Shown piece after piece: positions 8,986 through 16,396 of a stretch of DNA of 18,373 nucleotides. Each line of letters opens with the position of its first letter. Position 1 is the first letter of the stretch. The notes under the pieces are model-generated. The model did no database searches. It worked only from the letters and a program-made list of their open reading frames with translations, and was not told the DNA's origin. The stretch comes from an uncultured Clostridia bacterium. GTDB lineage: Bacteria > Bacillota > Clostridia > TANB77 > CAG-508. The stretch is from NCBI GenBank assembly GCA_947626205.1, contig CANQRO010000020.1:1-18373 (forward strand), written 5' to 3'. Made by a program: the position numbers and the translations under genes.

Positions 8986-10134
8986 TTATCCCAGATTTCT
9001 GTAATCTTCATATCCTTTAAATACTTGTCTTGCAACAGCTGCTCTATTATTTTCAGATACATTTTCAAGTTGAGATTCAATTCTTTTCAATTCTTCTTTT
9101 CTTGCTCTTTCATCAGTAAAGGCCTTTTTTTCTAACATATCGTATGTTTGAATAATATTTTGTATATTTTTTCTATTTGCTTCTTCGCCTAGGTTATTTT
9201 CCTTTCTATATTTATCCTCTAATAGCATAGCCTTTCTTATTGTTGTTTTATCTGTAATTCCTGCTTGCCTATAAGATAAGAATGCTCTTTTTACAGTATC
9301 TTTATCTTTTTTACCTTTAAAGTATTTTTCATAATAATCATTAAATTCATCACTCTTTAAGAATGCCTTATCTGCCATAGCATTTCTATAATCTTGCTTG
9401 CTACCATATACTGCAGAGCCAAATGATTCTTGTACGCTTTTTGAATTTTTCATTGCTCTTCCAAGAGTAGATTCAAAAGCACCTCCTCCTGCTCCAAAAC
9501 CAACAGCAGCCATTCCTAATGCTTTTTCTGCATCACCAGTTGTTGCAGCTCCTATTACTCCAGCAGTAGCAGCTAAAGCTGTTCTAGCACCTAATTTCAA
9601 TGCACCACGTCCAACAGCTGGTAAGGCTTTCCATGTGCCAATAGCAGTACGTCTAATTCCATTAAATGCTTTATTTCCTATTTTTTTTCTATAATCATCT
9701 GATGTTGCAAATTTGCCTACTGCTGCAAATGGTGCCTTAACATTATTAAACGCATTTCTTCCAAAGTTTGCAATATCACCACCTACTGTTCTAAAGAAAC
9801 CTAGCTCGTTATCTTCATTAGAGTTTGTACCTAGCCCTCTTAATGCTTCTTCTGTTTCATCTGGTATAGGGCTACCCGTAGTATCTGGGTTTTCTTGATT
9901 GTTTTGTTGTCTCAATGTTTGATATTGTGCCTGCAATTCTTGATGTTTTGGATCTAAAAAATATGGATCCGTATCATTATATGCATCTAATTGCTCTTCT
10001 AATTCTCCTAGCTCTTCATTATTATTTTGTTCTGTTTGAGTTTCTGGTGGTGGAGGTGTGTTTTGTGAATTATCTCCTGCTCCTCCGTGGTGGTGGAGGT
10101 GTATTTTGTGAATTATCTCCTGCTCCTCCGTCAT
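8986..10134 (-). CDS. C-terminal cytoplasmic part of the VirB6/TrbL-like protein, separated by a frameshifting duplication
   Basis: This frame continues the VirB6-like gene. From about residue 17 it repeats the motif GGAGDNSQNTPPPP that ends the upstream reading frame, then runs into an acidic Gln/Glu/Asn linker, a Gly/Ala-rich amphipathic segment (about 120-230) and a basic helical tail. Removing one copy of the 43-bp tandem repeat (10045-10130) fuses the two frames exactly into one 834-residue protein. The nominal ATG at 10134 has no Shine-Dalgarno, lies inside the upstream gene and encodes an odd His-rich lead, so independent translation is doubtful. Large hydrophilic C-terminal extensions are common in TrbL/VirB6 homologues of Firmicutes, and this is most likely the extension of the channel protein, on the cytoplasmic side. 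Confidence 0.7.
   Translation of the reverse strand: MTEEQEIIHKIHLHHHGGAGDNSQNTPPPPETQTEQNNNEELGELEEQLDAYNDTDPYFLDPKHQELQAQYQTLRQQNNQENPDTTGSPIPDETEEALRGLGTNSNEDNELGFFRTVGGDIANFGRNAFNNVKAPFAAVGKFATSDDYRKKIGNKAFNGIRRTAIGTWKALPAVGRGALKLGARTALAATAGVIGAATTGDAEKALGMAAVGFGAGGGAFESTLGRAMKNSKSVQESFGSAVYGSKQDYRNAMADKAFLKSDEFNDYYEKYFKGKKDKDTVKRAFLSYRQAGITDKTTIRKAMLLEDKYRKENNLGEEANRKNIQNIIQTYDMLEKKAFTDERARKEELKRIESQLENVSENNRAAVARQVFKGYEDYRNLG
10045..10130. repeat. 43-bp tandem duplication, two copies
   Basis: Copy one is 10045-10087 and copy two is 10088-10130; they are adjacent and differ at a single base (10060 G versus 10103 A). Each encodes GGAGDNSQNTPPPP on the minus strand, but because 43 is not a multiple of three the second-read copy is shifted by one frame and brings in a TAA stop at 10070-10072. 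The unit contains short GGT/GGA-like sub-repeats that could favour strand slippage. Confidence 0.95.
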
Positions 10135-11533
10135 CTGTAGTAGGAATTACGTCATCTTTTGGTGCACCCTCTGCATTTCTATCGTTAAATGAGTTAAAAT
10201 CACTGTTTGCCCCTTTATCTTTTCCTTCTCTTCTATCTTGTGTTCTTATTCTGTCTCCACCTTTTCCACCTTTTCCGCCTCTTCCTAATCCTGCTATTGC
10301 CCTACTTGCTAAGTTACTAAGTCCAACCGCTCCGGCAAGGGTTCCTACCGTTCCTCCAGAAGCTTTTCCGAACCCAAACATTTGCTTAACTAGTTTTTCA
10401 GCAGCAAATATAAATGCTAGAGCTACAACTGCATAAAGTGGATTATCTATAGCTAAATTTATGGCTGATCCTAATAACACAATATATAGTAATAAGTGAA
10501 TTGGTTGAAGTAATGCATTAAATATATATTCTCTTAACCAGATATTAAATGCTTGTGCTTTTCCATCTGAAACTTTATCTATTGGGTATGTTAATGCAAC
10601 AAGTGGTGCTATTAATGTTAAAAATGCCATGTTTACAACCCTCTTTAAGTATGTCCATGTAAAACGTACTGTATAAATAAATAGCATTAAGTAAAGAAAG
10701 AAAAACGCTAATTTATCGTTTAAGTCTTCAGATTGACACATAAAACGAACATAGCTCATTAAATTTGCTTTAAATCTTAATCCTTCTGGATGATTATCAA
10801 CATCCTTTGCATTAACTATTATAGTACCATCAATATTTCCTCCAATCATGGAAGTAATTGTTTCTGTAATTGTTAGAGTAAATGCCATAATATAATGTAA
10901 AACAAAAACTAAACATAGTGCTACTACCCAATCCATAAGCATTCTTTTATATTTCGCTCTGTCTGAAGATATACTTGTTAAAAGCATTCGAATTCCTATA
11001 TAAACTAAAACTGATAATAGTCCAACTATTGCAAGAGTTCGAAGAGCATTATACCAACTTGATATTGTTGGTCGCAGTTCTTCTGCTATATTTTTACCAG
11101 AACCTCCCGTAACTGTTGGGGAGATAAAGTTTATATCTAATGCCATAACTCTATTAGAAAATATTGCTTCTGGTGTATATCTAATAATAGGAATATTAAC
11201 TGGATCTATTAAAAAACTACCATTTATTCTTTGTCTAACCTCTTTTTGAGGTAATCCAGTTGCTGTTGCTTGTTCTTCCGTTAAGTTAATATTCGAACCA
11301 TTAACTCTTGAATCAACCTCTTTCATAAAGCTAGAAGTATCACCTAACATAAACCATTCAAATAAATGTTGTAATCCATCCAATACAGTTGTAGCAAGTG
11401 CAAATATTGGGTTTAATAATATTCCTCCTGTATCTGCACTTACAGGTTTTGGAATAGATACACTAAGCATTATAATTGTTGTTATTACGATTATAATCTT
11501 TTGTATGATACTATTTTTTGTAAAAACCTTCAT
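10070..11533 (-). CDS. VirB6/TrbL-like polytopic channel protein, membrane part (frame broken near 3' end)
   Basis: Inner core of the secretion channel. After a signal-like hydrophobic N-terminus (about 10-33) and a loop region to about 155 come roughly six membrane helices, near 160-185, 200-225, 272-290, 300-318, 340-358 and 365-383. The stretch LIAPLVALTYPIDK followed by FNIWLREYIFNALLQP is typical of the VirB6-like proteins in clostridial conjugative elements. After residue 390 the protein becomes Gly-rich and hydrophilic, then reaches GGAGDNSQNTPPPP and ends after a frame change with RRSRR. That ending is produced by the 43-bp duplication; with one copy the frame would run on to 8986. 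The ATG at 11533 has AGGAAGGGG upstream and lies 12 bases after the virB4 stop. Confidence 0.87.
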   Translation of the reverse strand: MKVFTKNSIIQKIIIVITTIIMLSVSIPKPVSADTGGILLNPIFALATTVLDGLQHLFEWFMLGDTSSFMKEVDSRVNGSNINLTEEQATATGLPQKEVRQRINGSFLIDPVNIPIIRYTPEAIFSNRVMALDINFISPTVTGGSGKNIAEELRPTISSWYNALRTLAIVGLLSVLVYIGIRMLLTSISSDRAKYKRMLMDWVVALCLVFVLHYIMAFTLTITETITSMIGGNIDGTIIVNAKDVDNHPEGLRFKANLMSYVRFMCQSEDLNDKLAFFFLYLMLFIYTVRFTWTYLKRVVNMAFLTLIAPLVALTYPIDKVSDGKAQAFNIWLREYIFNALLQPIHLLLYIVLLGSAINLAIDNPLYAVVALAFIFAAEKLVKQMFGFGKASGGTVGTLAGAVGLSNLASRAIAGLGRGGKGGKGGDRIRTQDRREGKDKGANSDFNSFNDRNAEGAPKDDVIPTTDDGGAGDNSQNTPPPPRRSRR

Positions 11534-11545
11534 GATTTCCCCTTC

Positions 11546-13513
11546 CTAATTTATTGCTTGTTTTTTCTTTCTGCTTACAATATTATTTAAGTTCGTTTCT
11601 ACGAATTCAAATTCTTTTGCAGTTGGTGTTATTTGTAATATTGCCGTGTCTTGTCCAACTTTTAAAAGACCTTCTCCTTTTGAACATGTTACTAAGAAAT
11701 TTGCTTCTCCTTCAGAAAGTTTAAATACTTCTTTTACATAAGCAATTTCTGATTTATCTTGTGCTAAAAACAATTTTGTATCTGAAGATGTTAGTACAGC
11801 TTGTGCTTCTTGCTTTTCATAAAAATCTTGAAATCTTTGTGAAATTATAGCAAGTGAAACATTTCTTTTTCTTGCACGTCTTGCCATTGTATTTAAAAAG
11901 TCTACTGCCTCTGGATATGGCAAAAGCATCCATGCTTCATCTACTAATACCCTCTTTTTTCTTGCTTTCAAACGATCTTCACTATTTTTCTTTACATATT
12001 TTTCCCAAATCCAAGAAAGCAAAATTTGTTGTGCAAGTGGCCTTGCAAATCTTTCTTCTAGTGAAGATATATCTAAATTTATAAATGGAGCACCATCTAA
12101 TAATTCAAATGTTGATTGACCATCAAAATATGCCATTTGTCCATCATATTCTCTTATGTATTGTTTCATAACCTTAAGTAAATAACTATAATGGAATTGA
12201 TAATCTTTATTTGTATCTTCTTTTGCTTTTGTTGTAAGTCTTTTATACCAACTACCTATTGTTGGCATATCCTTCTTCTTTCTTGATAACATATCTTCTG
12301 AAGATAGATTAGAAGATTCGTATAAACTTGCTGGATCTGATGTAATATTTAATGCCGCATATTCTTCAGAAACTGTTTCTGCTATAATCTGTTTTGTTAA
12401 TTCATTTACTTCTGTACTTCTTGTACTACCTCTTGCCATTGTAAGAAGAGCTTGTGTTACGTCCTCTACTTTATTTTCTACATTTAATACTACTCTTTCT
12501 CTTCCTGTAATTTCATCTTTTATTATTTCTGGTTCAATATCGAAAAGATTTATAATGGTTTTTGATGTTGGTCCTAGTACAACATTAATTCCTCCCAAAG
12601 ATTCTGCTACAATACTATATTCTCCTTCAGCATCTAATGCTAAGCTTTCAATTCCCATAAGTACTGCTGATCTTGATATAAGAGTTTTCATTGTTACAGA
12701 TTTACCAGCACCAGATTTTGCAAATATAACCATATTATAGTTTGTTAATGAATTATGGAAGTTATCAAATAAAATTGGTACTCCAGTTTGTTTATTAAAT
12801 CCTAATGGAACTCCAGTTGTATGTCCTACTTCTGATGTTGTAAATGGGAATACTGTTCCCATTGAGCGGTGGTCAAATGTATGTACTTTTTTTATTTTAT
12901 TATCCATTAATGGTAAATTGCTTTTAAACGCATCTTCTTGCATTCCCCATGCACTTTTAATATTTACTAAAGATTTAGACATTTCTGTTGCAAGTAAATT
13001 AGTTAACTTATCTAAGTCTTTCATGCTATAAGCAAACAACGTTGATACAATTGATGCTTCATATAACTTATTAAATCCTGCTGCTATTTCATCTCTTAAT
13101 TGTTCGGCTTCATAACGTTTTTGTCCTACTGTACTTTGTCTATTTATATTTCCACGATCGGCAGCCACAATTCTTTCTGTTTCAAGTTGATTAATTACAC
13201 GATTTAATTCATTTTGTGATTTTGCTTCTGGTACAGGATTGATATATATTGATGTATTTACGTCTCCAAATAGGTATAAATCACGAAATAATTCTGGAAA
13301 TATTGCCATTCTTGGAAGTGAAGATACAAAAAAGCTTCTAGCATATCTTTTTGTATTTGAAATAATTTCCAAATGATCTATATTAGATGCATCTATTCCA
13401 GATGGTGCAATTAATTCTTTTATTGTTTTTCGTTTTAATATATTGTATTCATGCTCATTACTTTTTACTGTTGGCTGATTTTCTTCTTGTTTTTTTTGCT
13501 TGTTTTGCCACAT
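11546..13513 (-). CDS. virB4: VirB4-family secretion ATPase
   Basis: The conserved ATPase that powers type IV secretion and pilus assembly from the cytoplasmic face of the membrane. The Walker A motif AKSGAGKS has its lysine at about residue 271, and Walker B RVLVDEAWMLL has Asp525-Glu526. Downstream, RARKRNVSLAIISQR matches the region after Walker B in VirB4/TraE proteins. The first ~230 residues form the usual N-terminal VirB4 domain. I start at ATG 13513 rather than GTG 13519 because AAGGAGG lies eight bases before the ATG but only two before the GTG, giving 655 residues. The gene overlaps the end of the TraC-like gene by 56 bases, which suggests coupled translation. It follows the PrgI-like and TraC-like genes, as in other Gram-positive systems. 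Confidence 0.95.
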   Translation of the reverse strand: MWQNKQKKQEENQPTVKSNEHEYNILKRKTIKELIAPSGIDASNIDHLEIISNTKRYARSFFVSSLPRMAIFPELFRDLYLFGDVNTSIYINPVPEAKSQNELNRVINQLETERIVAADRGNINRQSTVGQKRYEAEQLRDEIAAGFNKLYEASIVSTLFAYSMKDLDKLTNLLATEMSKSLVNIKSAWGMQEDAFKSNLPLMDNKIKKVHTFDHRSMGTVFPFTTSEVGHTTGVPLGFNKQTGVPILFDNFHNSLTNYNMVIFAKSGAGKSVTMKTLISRSAVLMGIESLALDAEGEYSIVAESLGGINVVLGPTSKTIINLFDIEPEIIKDEITGRERVVLNVENKVEDVTQALLTMARGSTRSTEVNELTKQIIAETVSEEYAALNITSDPASLYESSNLSSEDMLSRKKKDMPTIGSWYKRLTTKAKEDTNKDYQFHYSYLLKVMKQYIREYDGQMAYFDGQSTFELLDGAPFINLDISSLEERFARPLAQQILLSWIWEKYVKKNSEDRLKARKKRVLVDEAWMLLPYPEAVDFLNTMARRARKRNVSLAIISQRFQDFYEKQEAQAVLTSSDTKLFLAQDKSEIAYVKEVFKLSEGEANFLVTCSKGEGLLKVGQDTAILQITPTAKEFEFVETNLNNIVSRKKKQAIN

Positions 13514-14702
13514 CTTCACTACCTCCTTCTTTTGTTACTTGTTTTTTTCTTTTAGGCTCTTTTTCTTCTTGTATTTCTTTTATTGCCGCCTCTGAATCTT
13601 CTTTACCTATATAATTTTGATTTTGTTTTAAAATGAATTCTGCACGTTCTCTTATAAGATCTCCAAAGTTAATTCGTTTTTCCTCTATTTCTTGTTGTTT
13701 TTTATTTCTAACTTGTCTTACTTTATCGTTAACCATAACTAAAGCTTTTCTTTCGATTTCTTCATCTAGTATTTTCATTTCTTTATCTAAAACATCTGGA
13801 GCTGTAGTATATAATTCTTCATATCCTGCACGCACTGCCTTATCTACACTAAATACTTCTGCTTCATCTCGATTATAGGCTACATATAATAAGTCTGCTA
13901 ATTGATTTGAATCCATAATTTTACCTATTACATTACAACTCGCAAGTGCCATTACAATAGACTGTGCTTTCATATATAATTCTGAGAAGGCAATATTTCT
14001 TATTTCTTCTTTATCGAATGCTCCTCCTAAATCTTCTACGAAATATGGAACTATAATATAATACTTACGATTTAATACACTTTTATTCAAACTCATTTTT
14101 TCTGTATTTGCTATTATATCTTTTCCATATTCATAAAGGTTCGTTTGCTTAGTTACTTCATAGAATTCTTTATTTAATTGTTCATTAGAATACTGTCCAG
14201 ATTGTAACTTTTTTAAATATACGTTCCTTTTCTTCTCTAATTCTATTCCTATTTCTTCTACACGTTTTTTGTAAGCTTCAATACTATCGCTTAAATTAAC
14301 TGTTCTTGTTTGTACATAAATTTGAATTGGATGTCTTAGAGTATTTAAGAATTGTAAAAATCCCTCTTCTACAGCTACTTTTTCTGCTTCTGCCATTAAA
14401 TCATAGTTTACACCTTGGCATTCAATTGCCATTAAGTACTTTTTACCATTTTTTTGTACTATCATGTTATCTTCAATTTTTTCAAAGTCCATAAATTTAA
14501 AAATTGAATCTTTTGTATACTCTATAGCAATATTCTTTGCATCACTAACAGGTGTTTTTTCTTTTATCATATTTTCAGATTTATTTTTCTTTTTACCAAA
14601 AAACCTAATAAATACGTAAGTAATGGCTAATACCATTAAAAGTAAAATCATTCCAATTAAAACCATTATTAGAATATTCGTTAATTGATCTGGATTATTC
14701 AT
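13458..14702 (-). CDS. membrane-anchored TraC-like protein, partner of VirB4
   Basis: A 414-residue protein with an N-terminal membrane helix (about 8-34) and a cytoplasmic body. The segment around 70-125 (MIVQKNGKKYLMAIECQGVN, then FLQFLNTLRHPIQIYVQTR) resembles the TraC-like/VirB4 N-terminal domain found as a separate protein next to VirB4 in Firmicutes and Patescibacteria systems. A coiled-coil-prone stretch lies at about 135-185, and the C-terminus is very Lys-rich. There is no Walker A motif, so it is not an ATPase. The ATG at 14702 has AGGAGG nine bases upstream; the earlier in-frame ATG at 14726 lacks a site. Its start overlaps the PrgI-like stop by eight bases and its end overlaps virB4, so the three genes are probably translationally coupled. 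A role in tethering VirB4 to the membrane is inference. Confidence 0.8.
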   Translation of the reverse strand: MNNPDQLTNILIMVLIGMILLLMVLAITYVFIRFFGKKKNKSENMIKEKTPVSDAKNIAIEYTKDSIFKFMDFEKIEDNMIVQKNGKKYLMAIECQGVNYDLMAEAEKVAVEEGFLQFLNTLRHPIQIYVQTRTVNLSDSIEAYKKRVEEIGIELEKKRNVYLKKLQSGQYSNEQLNKEFYEVTKQTNLYEYGKDIIANTEKMSLNKSVLNRKYYIIVPYFVEDLGGAFDKEEIRNIAFSELYMKAQSIVMALASCNVIGKIMDSNQLADLLYVAYNRDEAEVFSVDKAVRAGYEELYTTAPDVLDKEMKILDEEIERKALVMVNDKVRQVRNKKQQEIEEKRINFGDLIRERAEFILKQNQNYIGKEDSEAAIKEIQEEKEPKRKKQVTKEGGSEDVAKQAKKTRRKSANSKK

Positions 14703-15045
14703 CTTTTGTTTCCTCCTCGTTATCATATATGTATATCTTGTTTTTAGACAATTTAAATTTAATTGCTCTTAAAATTACATCATCTATATTTTCTCCACCA
14801 ACTTTTTTGGTAAAGGAAAAGGCACTTATTTCTGGAATTTTAAAAGTTCCGATTACATACCCAATACCTGCAAATAAAATTACAGGTAACATGGCTATTA
14901 ATCCTAAATTGAATAATTTAAGTATCATATATATGAATGTTCCAATAATAGCACCAACAGCTGTATATATAATAGATTTTCCTGTAAAAATAAATAAAAT
15001 ACGTCCTTCATCTTTTACATTTCTAGGTATATAATATGGTCCCAT
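14695..15045 (-). CDS. PrgI-family membrane protein (TcpE/VirB3-like)
   Basis: A small membrane component of Gram-positive type IV secretion, 116 residues long. It shows the PrgI pattern: a short N-terminus with YYIPRNVKDEGRI, two membrane helices (about 25-45 and 48-68), then KIPEISAFSFTKKVGGENID and a basic/acidic cytoplasmic tail. In VirB3/VirB4 terms such proteins contact the ATPase. The ATG at 15045 has AAAGGAGG at ideal spacing. It is the first gene of the machine operon, behind a putative promoter at 15084-15112 and the hairpin-rich gap. Its stop overlaps the start of the next gene by eight bases (ATGAATAA). Confidence 0.87.
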   Translation of the reverse strand: MGPYYIPRNVKDEGRILFIFTGKSIIYTAVGAIIGTFIYMILKLFNLGLIAMLPVILFAGIGYVIGTFKIPEISAFSFTKKVGGENIDDVILRAIKFKLSKNKIYIYDNEEETKDE

Positions 15046-15083
15046 AATTTCCTCCTTTTAGATGGCTATATTACGCTAATACT

Positions 15084-15112
15084 ATTATACTATAAAAACA
15101 TTAAAAATGTAA
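15084..15112 (-). promoter_or_regulatory. putative promoter of the PrgI-virB4-virB6 operon
   Basis: A perfect TATAAT (15084-15089) lies 17 bases downstream of TTACAT (15107-15112), a poor -35. The predicted start near 15077 gives a leader of about 30 bases with the AAAGGAGG site of the PrgI-like gene. The -35 region lies within the 18-bp inverted repeat 15100-15142, so regulator binding or an activator-dependent promoter is plausible. Confidence 0.5.
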
Positions 15113-15142
15113 TATTTATGTATAAAATATTACATTTTTAAT
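15100..15142. repeat. 18-bp perfect inverted repeat at the machine-operon promoter
   Basis: Arms 15100-15117 and 15125-15142 are exact reverse complements around a 7-base spacer (ATGTATA). The arms are almost pure A/T with a central ATGTAATATT/AATATTACAT. The repeat covers the -35 region and sequence upstream of the TATAAT at 15084. It could be an operator or an AT-rich hairpin. Confidence 0.85.
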
Positions 15143-15229
15143 ATGTTTGTAATATATATGCAATAATAAGTCGATTTATGTTTTTCAAAAAATGTTTACA
15201 TAAGTTTATTTTTTTCTATATAAGAAAAG

Positions 15230-15270
15230 TGGCTTCGCCATATGTGCATTTTGCTTCGCAAATATGCGCA
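15230..15270. repeat. two small hairpins with shared GCTTCGC core
   Basis: TGGC-TTC-GCCA (15230-15240) is followed by an imperfect 12-bp stem (arms 15243-15254 and 15258-15270) closing on TGC-TTC-GCA. Both carry the same heptamer GCTTCGC and are clearly more GC-rich than their surroundings. They look like a repetitive extragenic palindrome or a small non-coding element; function unknown. Confidence 0.6.
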
Positions 15271-15287
15271 GACTAGTGTAACTTAAC

Positions 15288-15330
15288 CTTATTGTATAGT
15301 AAAAATTTTCGATTTTTCCTATACAATAAG
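15288..15330. repeat. 19-bp inverted repeat (second hairpin behind the minimal pilin gene)
   Basis: Arms 15288-15306 and 15312-15330 pair over 19 positions with one mismatch around the 5-base loop TTTCG. It directly adjoins the palindromic terminator, so on the minus strand two strong hairpins follow each other. It may act as a back-up terminator, an attenuator, or a stabiliser of the pilin mRNA 3' end. Confidence 0.75.
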
Positions 15331-15360
15331 AAAAGCTAGGAAATGCATTTCCTAGCTTTT
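15331..15360 (-). terminator. palindromic terminator after the minimal pilin gene
   Basis: A perfect 30-bp palindrome centred on TGCA, beginning two bases after the pilin stop codon. Its end reads CTAGCTTTTCTTATT on the minus strand, a short U-rich tail, and it would look the same from the other strand. It should stop or reduce transcription from the pilin genes into the machine operon. Confidence 0.75.
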
Positions 15361-15362
15361 AC

Positions 15363-15740
15363 CTAGTTGTTTGTTGGATTAAGTGACATTGCCATATCAT
15401 ATACTATACCTGCTATTGCTGAAGCACCAAAAATTAAAATTGCTCCGACTATGTAAGGTATCATAGATTTTTTGTAATCTGCTTTTTCTTCTGCACTAGC
15501 TACCATATATTTTATACCTAGTACTAATAAAATAACAACTGCAACTAAAGCTCCAACTGTTCTTACTACACTAATAATTGTACCACCTATATTTAGTATA
15601 CCTGATGTTTGTGTTGGTGTTAAAGCTGATGGTTGAAAGCTAGTTGGATTAATCATACCTTCGGCAAATGAACTTACGCTAATTAAAGCAACTGCAACTA
15701 TAATACATAATCCTACTAACAATTTGTTTGTTTTTTTCAT
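15363..15740 (-). CDS. VirB2/TrbC-like minimal pilin
   Basis: A small pilin precursor of 125 residues. A signal peptide (about 1-26, SVSSFA then E) and a short Pro/Thr-rich segment lead into two membrane helices at about 48-70 and 88-110. The connecting cytoplasmic loop carries the motif GIKYMVASAEEKADYKKSMI, which is shared with the two larger neighbours and typical of the T4SS pilin family. Processed subunits of this kind polymerise or line the secretion channel. The ATG at 15740 has AGGAGG upstream. A strong promoter (15853-15881) precedes it and two hairpins follow, so it can be expressed as its own unit, as expected for a structural subunit needed in excess. Confidence 0.9.
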   Translation of the reverse strand: MKKTNKLLVGLCIIVAVALISVSSFAEGMINPTSFQPSALTPTQTSGILNIGGTIISVVRTVGALVAVVILLVLGIKYMVASAEEKADYKKSMIPYIVGAILIFGASAIAGIVYDMAMSLNPTNN

Positions 15741-15970
15741 AATTTTCCTCCTATTATTTTATATTTTTTATATTTAACTTCCTCATTAAATTATGAGTAA
15801 ATATTAAAAACTTGACTAATATATGTATATTAAATGCATACATATATATTTAATTATATAATATTTTTCTTTATTTGTCTATACTTTATATACAATTTTC
15901 CTAATTTTCAATTATAATATAATAATTTTATATAAAATTTGATATTATAAGTAGTTTTATTATTATTTAA
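15741..15970. other. 230-bp AT-rich gap before the minimal pilin gene
   Basis: It contains no gene. The promoter of the downstream pilin lies in the middle. A 10-bp inverted repeat (15819-15828 and 15838-15847) sits at or just after the expected start site. A weak AT-only hairpin around 15912-15950, centred on the palindrome 15924-15939, could be a poor terminator for the upstream gene. Confidence 0.6.
15853..15881 (-). promoter_or_regulatory. promoter of the minimal pilin gene
   Basis: TAGACA (15876-15881), a 17-base spacer and a perfect TATAAT (15853-15858) on the minus strand, a near-consensus sigma-A promoter. The predicted start near 15846 leaves an untranslated leader of about 105 bases before the ATG at 15740. 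Confidence 0.7.
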
Positions 15971-16396
15971 TTAAAAATCTATTGCTGTAACTAAATCGTA
16001 TACTATCTTCATTATATTTGGAATAGTAAATAGCATAATCGCACCAACTAAATATGGAATCATACTTTGTTTATATGCTGCTTTTTCACTTGTACTTCCT
16101 AACATATATTTAATACCAAGACTCATAAGCATAACAACAGCTAAAAGTGTACCAATAGTTTGTATAATGCCCAAAATAGAATTTCCCATTTTTATAAACG
16201 TTGCATTTCCCCCAAGGTTATCTCTAGGATCATATGCACTCGGGTCAGTAAGTGGATCTACTAAAGATGATACGATAGAAGTTCCTCCACCAGATAATTC
16301 ACTTATAGTTCCGACCAAATCCTTCTTTATTTGGTTCAGATGTGATATTGCCTGATTCAGATGTGTTATCACTGTTTGTGTTCGCTTGCTCGGCAT
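15971..16396 (-). CDS. C-terminal pilin module of a frameshifted pilin-fusion gene
   Basis: This frame carries the two-helix pilin module: helices at about 78-98 and 112-135, with GIKYMLGSTSEKAAYKQSMI between them, closely matching the minimal pilin. Yet it lacks a signal peptide, has no clear ribosome-binding site at its nominal ATG (16396), and its first ~25 residues (repeated HLNQ) are an out-of-frame reading of the Thr/Ser/Glu linker of the overlapping gene. It is best read as the second half of the gene that starts at 16748. Deleting one base in the overlap, for example an A in the AAATAAAG run near 16325-16336, would join them into a 258-residue protein with the same architecture as the gene at 16776-17936. 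Confidence 0.7.
   Translation of the reverse strand: MPSKRTQTVITHLNQAISHLNQIKKDLVGTISELSGGGTSIVSSLVDPLTDPSAYDPRDNLGGNATFIKMGNSILGIIQTIGTLLAVVMLMSLGIKYMLGSTSEKAAYKQSMIPYLVGAIMLFTIPNIMKIVYDLVTAIDF

Larger units (their letters stand above)
15046..15362. other. 317-bp hairpin-rich intergenic region between pilin block and machine operon
   Basis: I see no credible gene here on either strand. On the minus strand it holds, in order, a perfect palindrome (15331-15360), a 19-bp hairpin (15288-15330), two short hairpins with GCTTCGC cores (15230-15270), an AT-rich stretch, an 18-bp inverted repeat (15100-15142) and a promoter-like pair (15084-15112). The layout suggests separate control of pilin and machine genes. 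Confidence 0.8.

Noticed and set aside
10045..10130. Programmed ribosomal frameshift joining the two VirB6 halves
   Set aside because: An internal GGAGGAG precedes the stop, but I see no convincing slippery sequence, and the 43-bp duplication alone explains the frame change.
8986..10134. Independent gene starting at ATG 10134
   Set aside because: No Shine-Dalgarno precedes the ATG, the first 16 residues are an out-of-frame reading of repeat sequence, and the frame joins perfectly to the upstream gene when one repeat copy is removed.
9398..10436. Plus-strand open frames of 61-173 codons opposite the VirB6-like gene
   Set aside because: They are antisense shadows of strongly coding minus-strand genes and show Pro/Ala-rich composition from Gly/Ala codons read backwards. 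The same holds for all other plus-strand frames in the window.
13513..13519. GTG at 13519 as the virB4 start
   Set aside because: It lies only two bases from the AAGGAGG site, whereas the ATG two codons later has ideal spacing.
15741..15970. Riboswitch or small RNA in the long leader of the minimal pilin
   Set aside because: The leader is nearly pure A/T with only a 10-bp inverted repeat; no conserved riboswitch core is recognisable.
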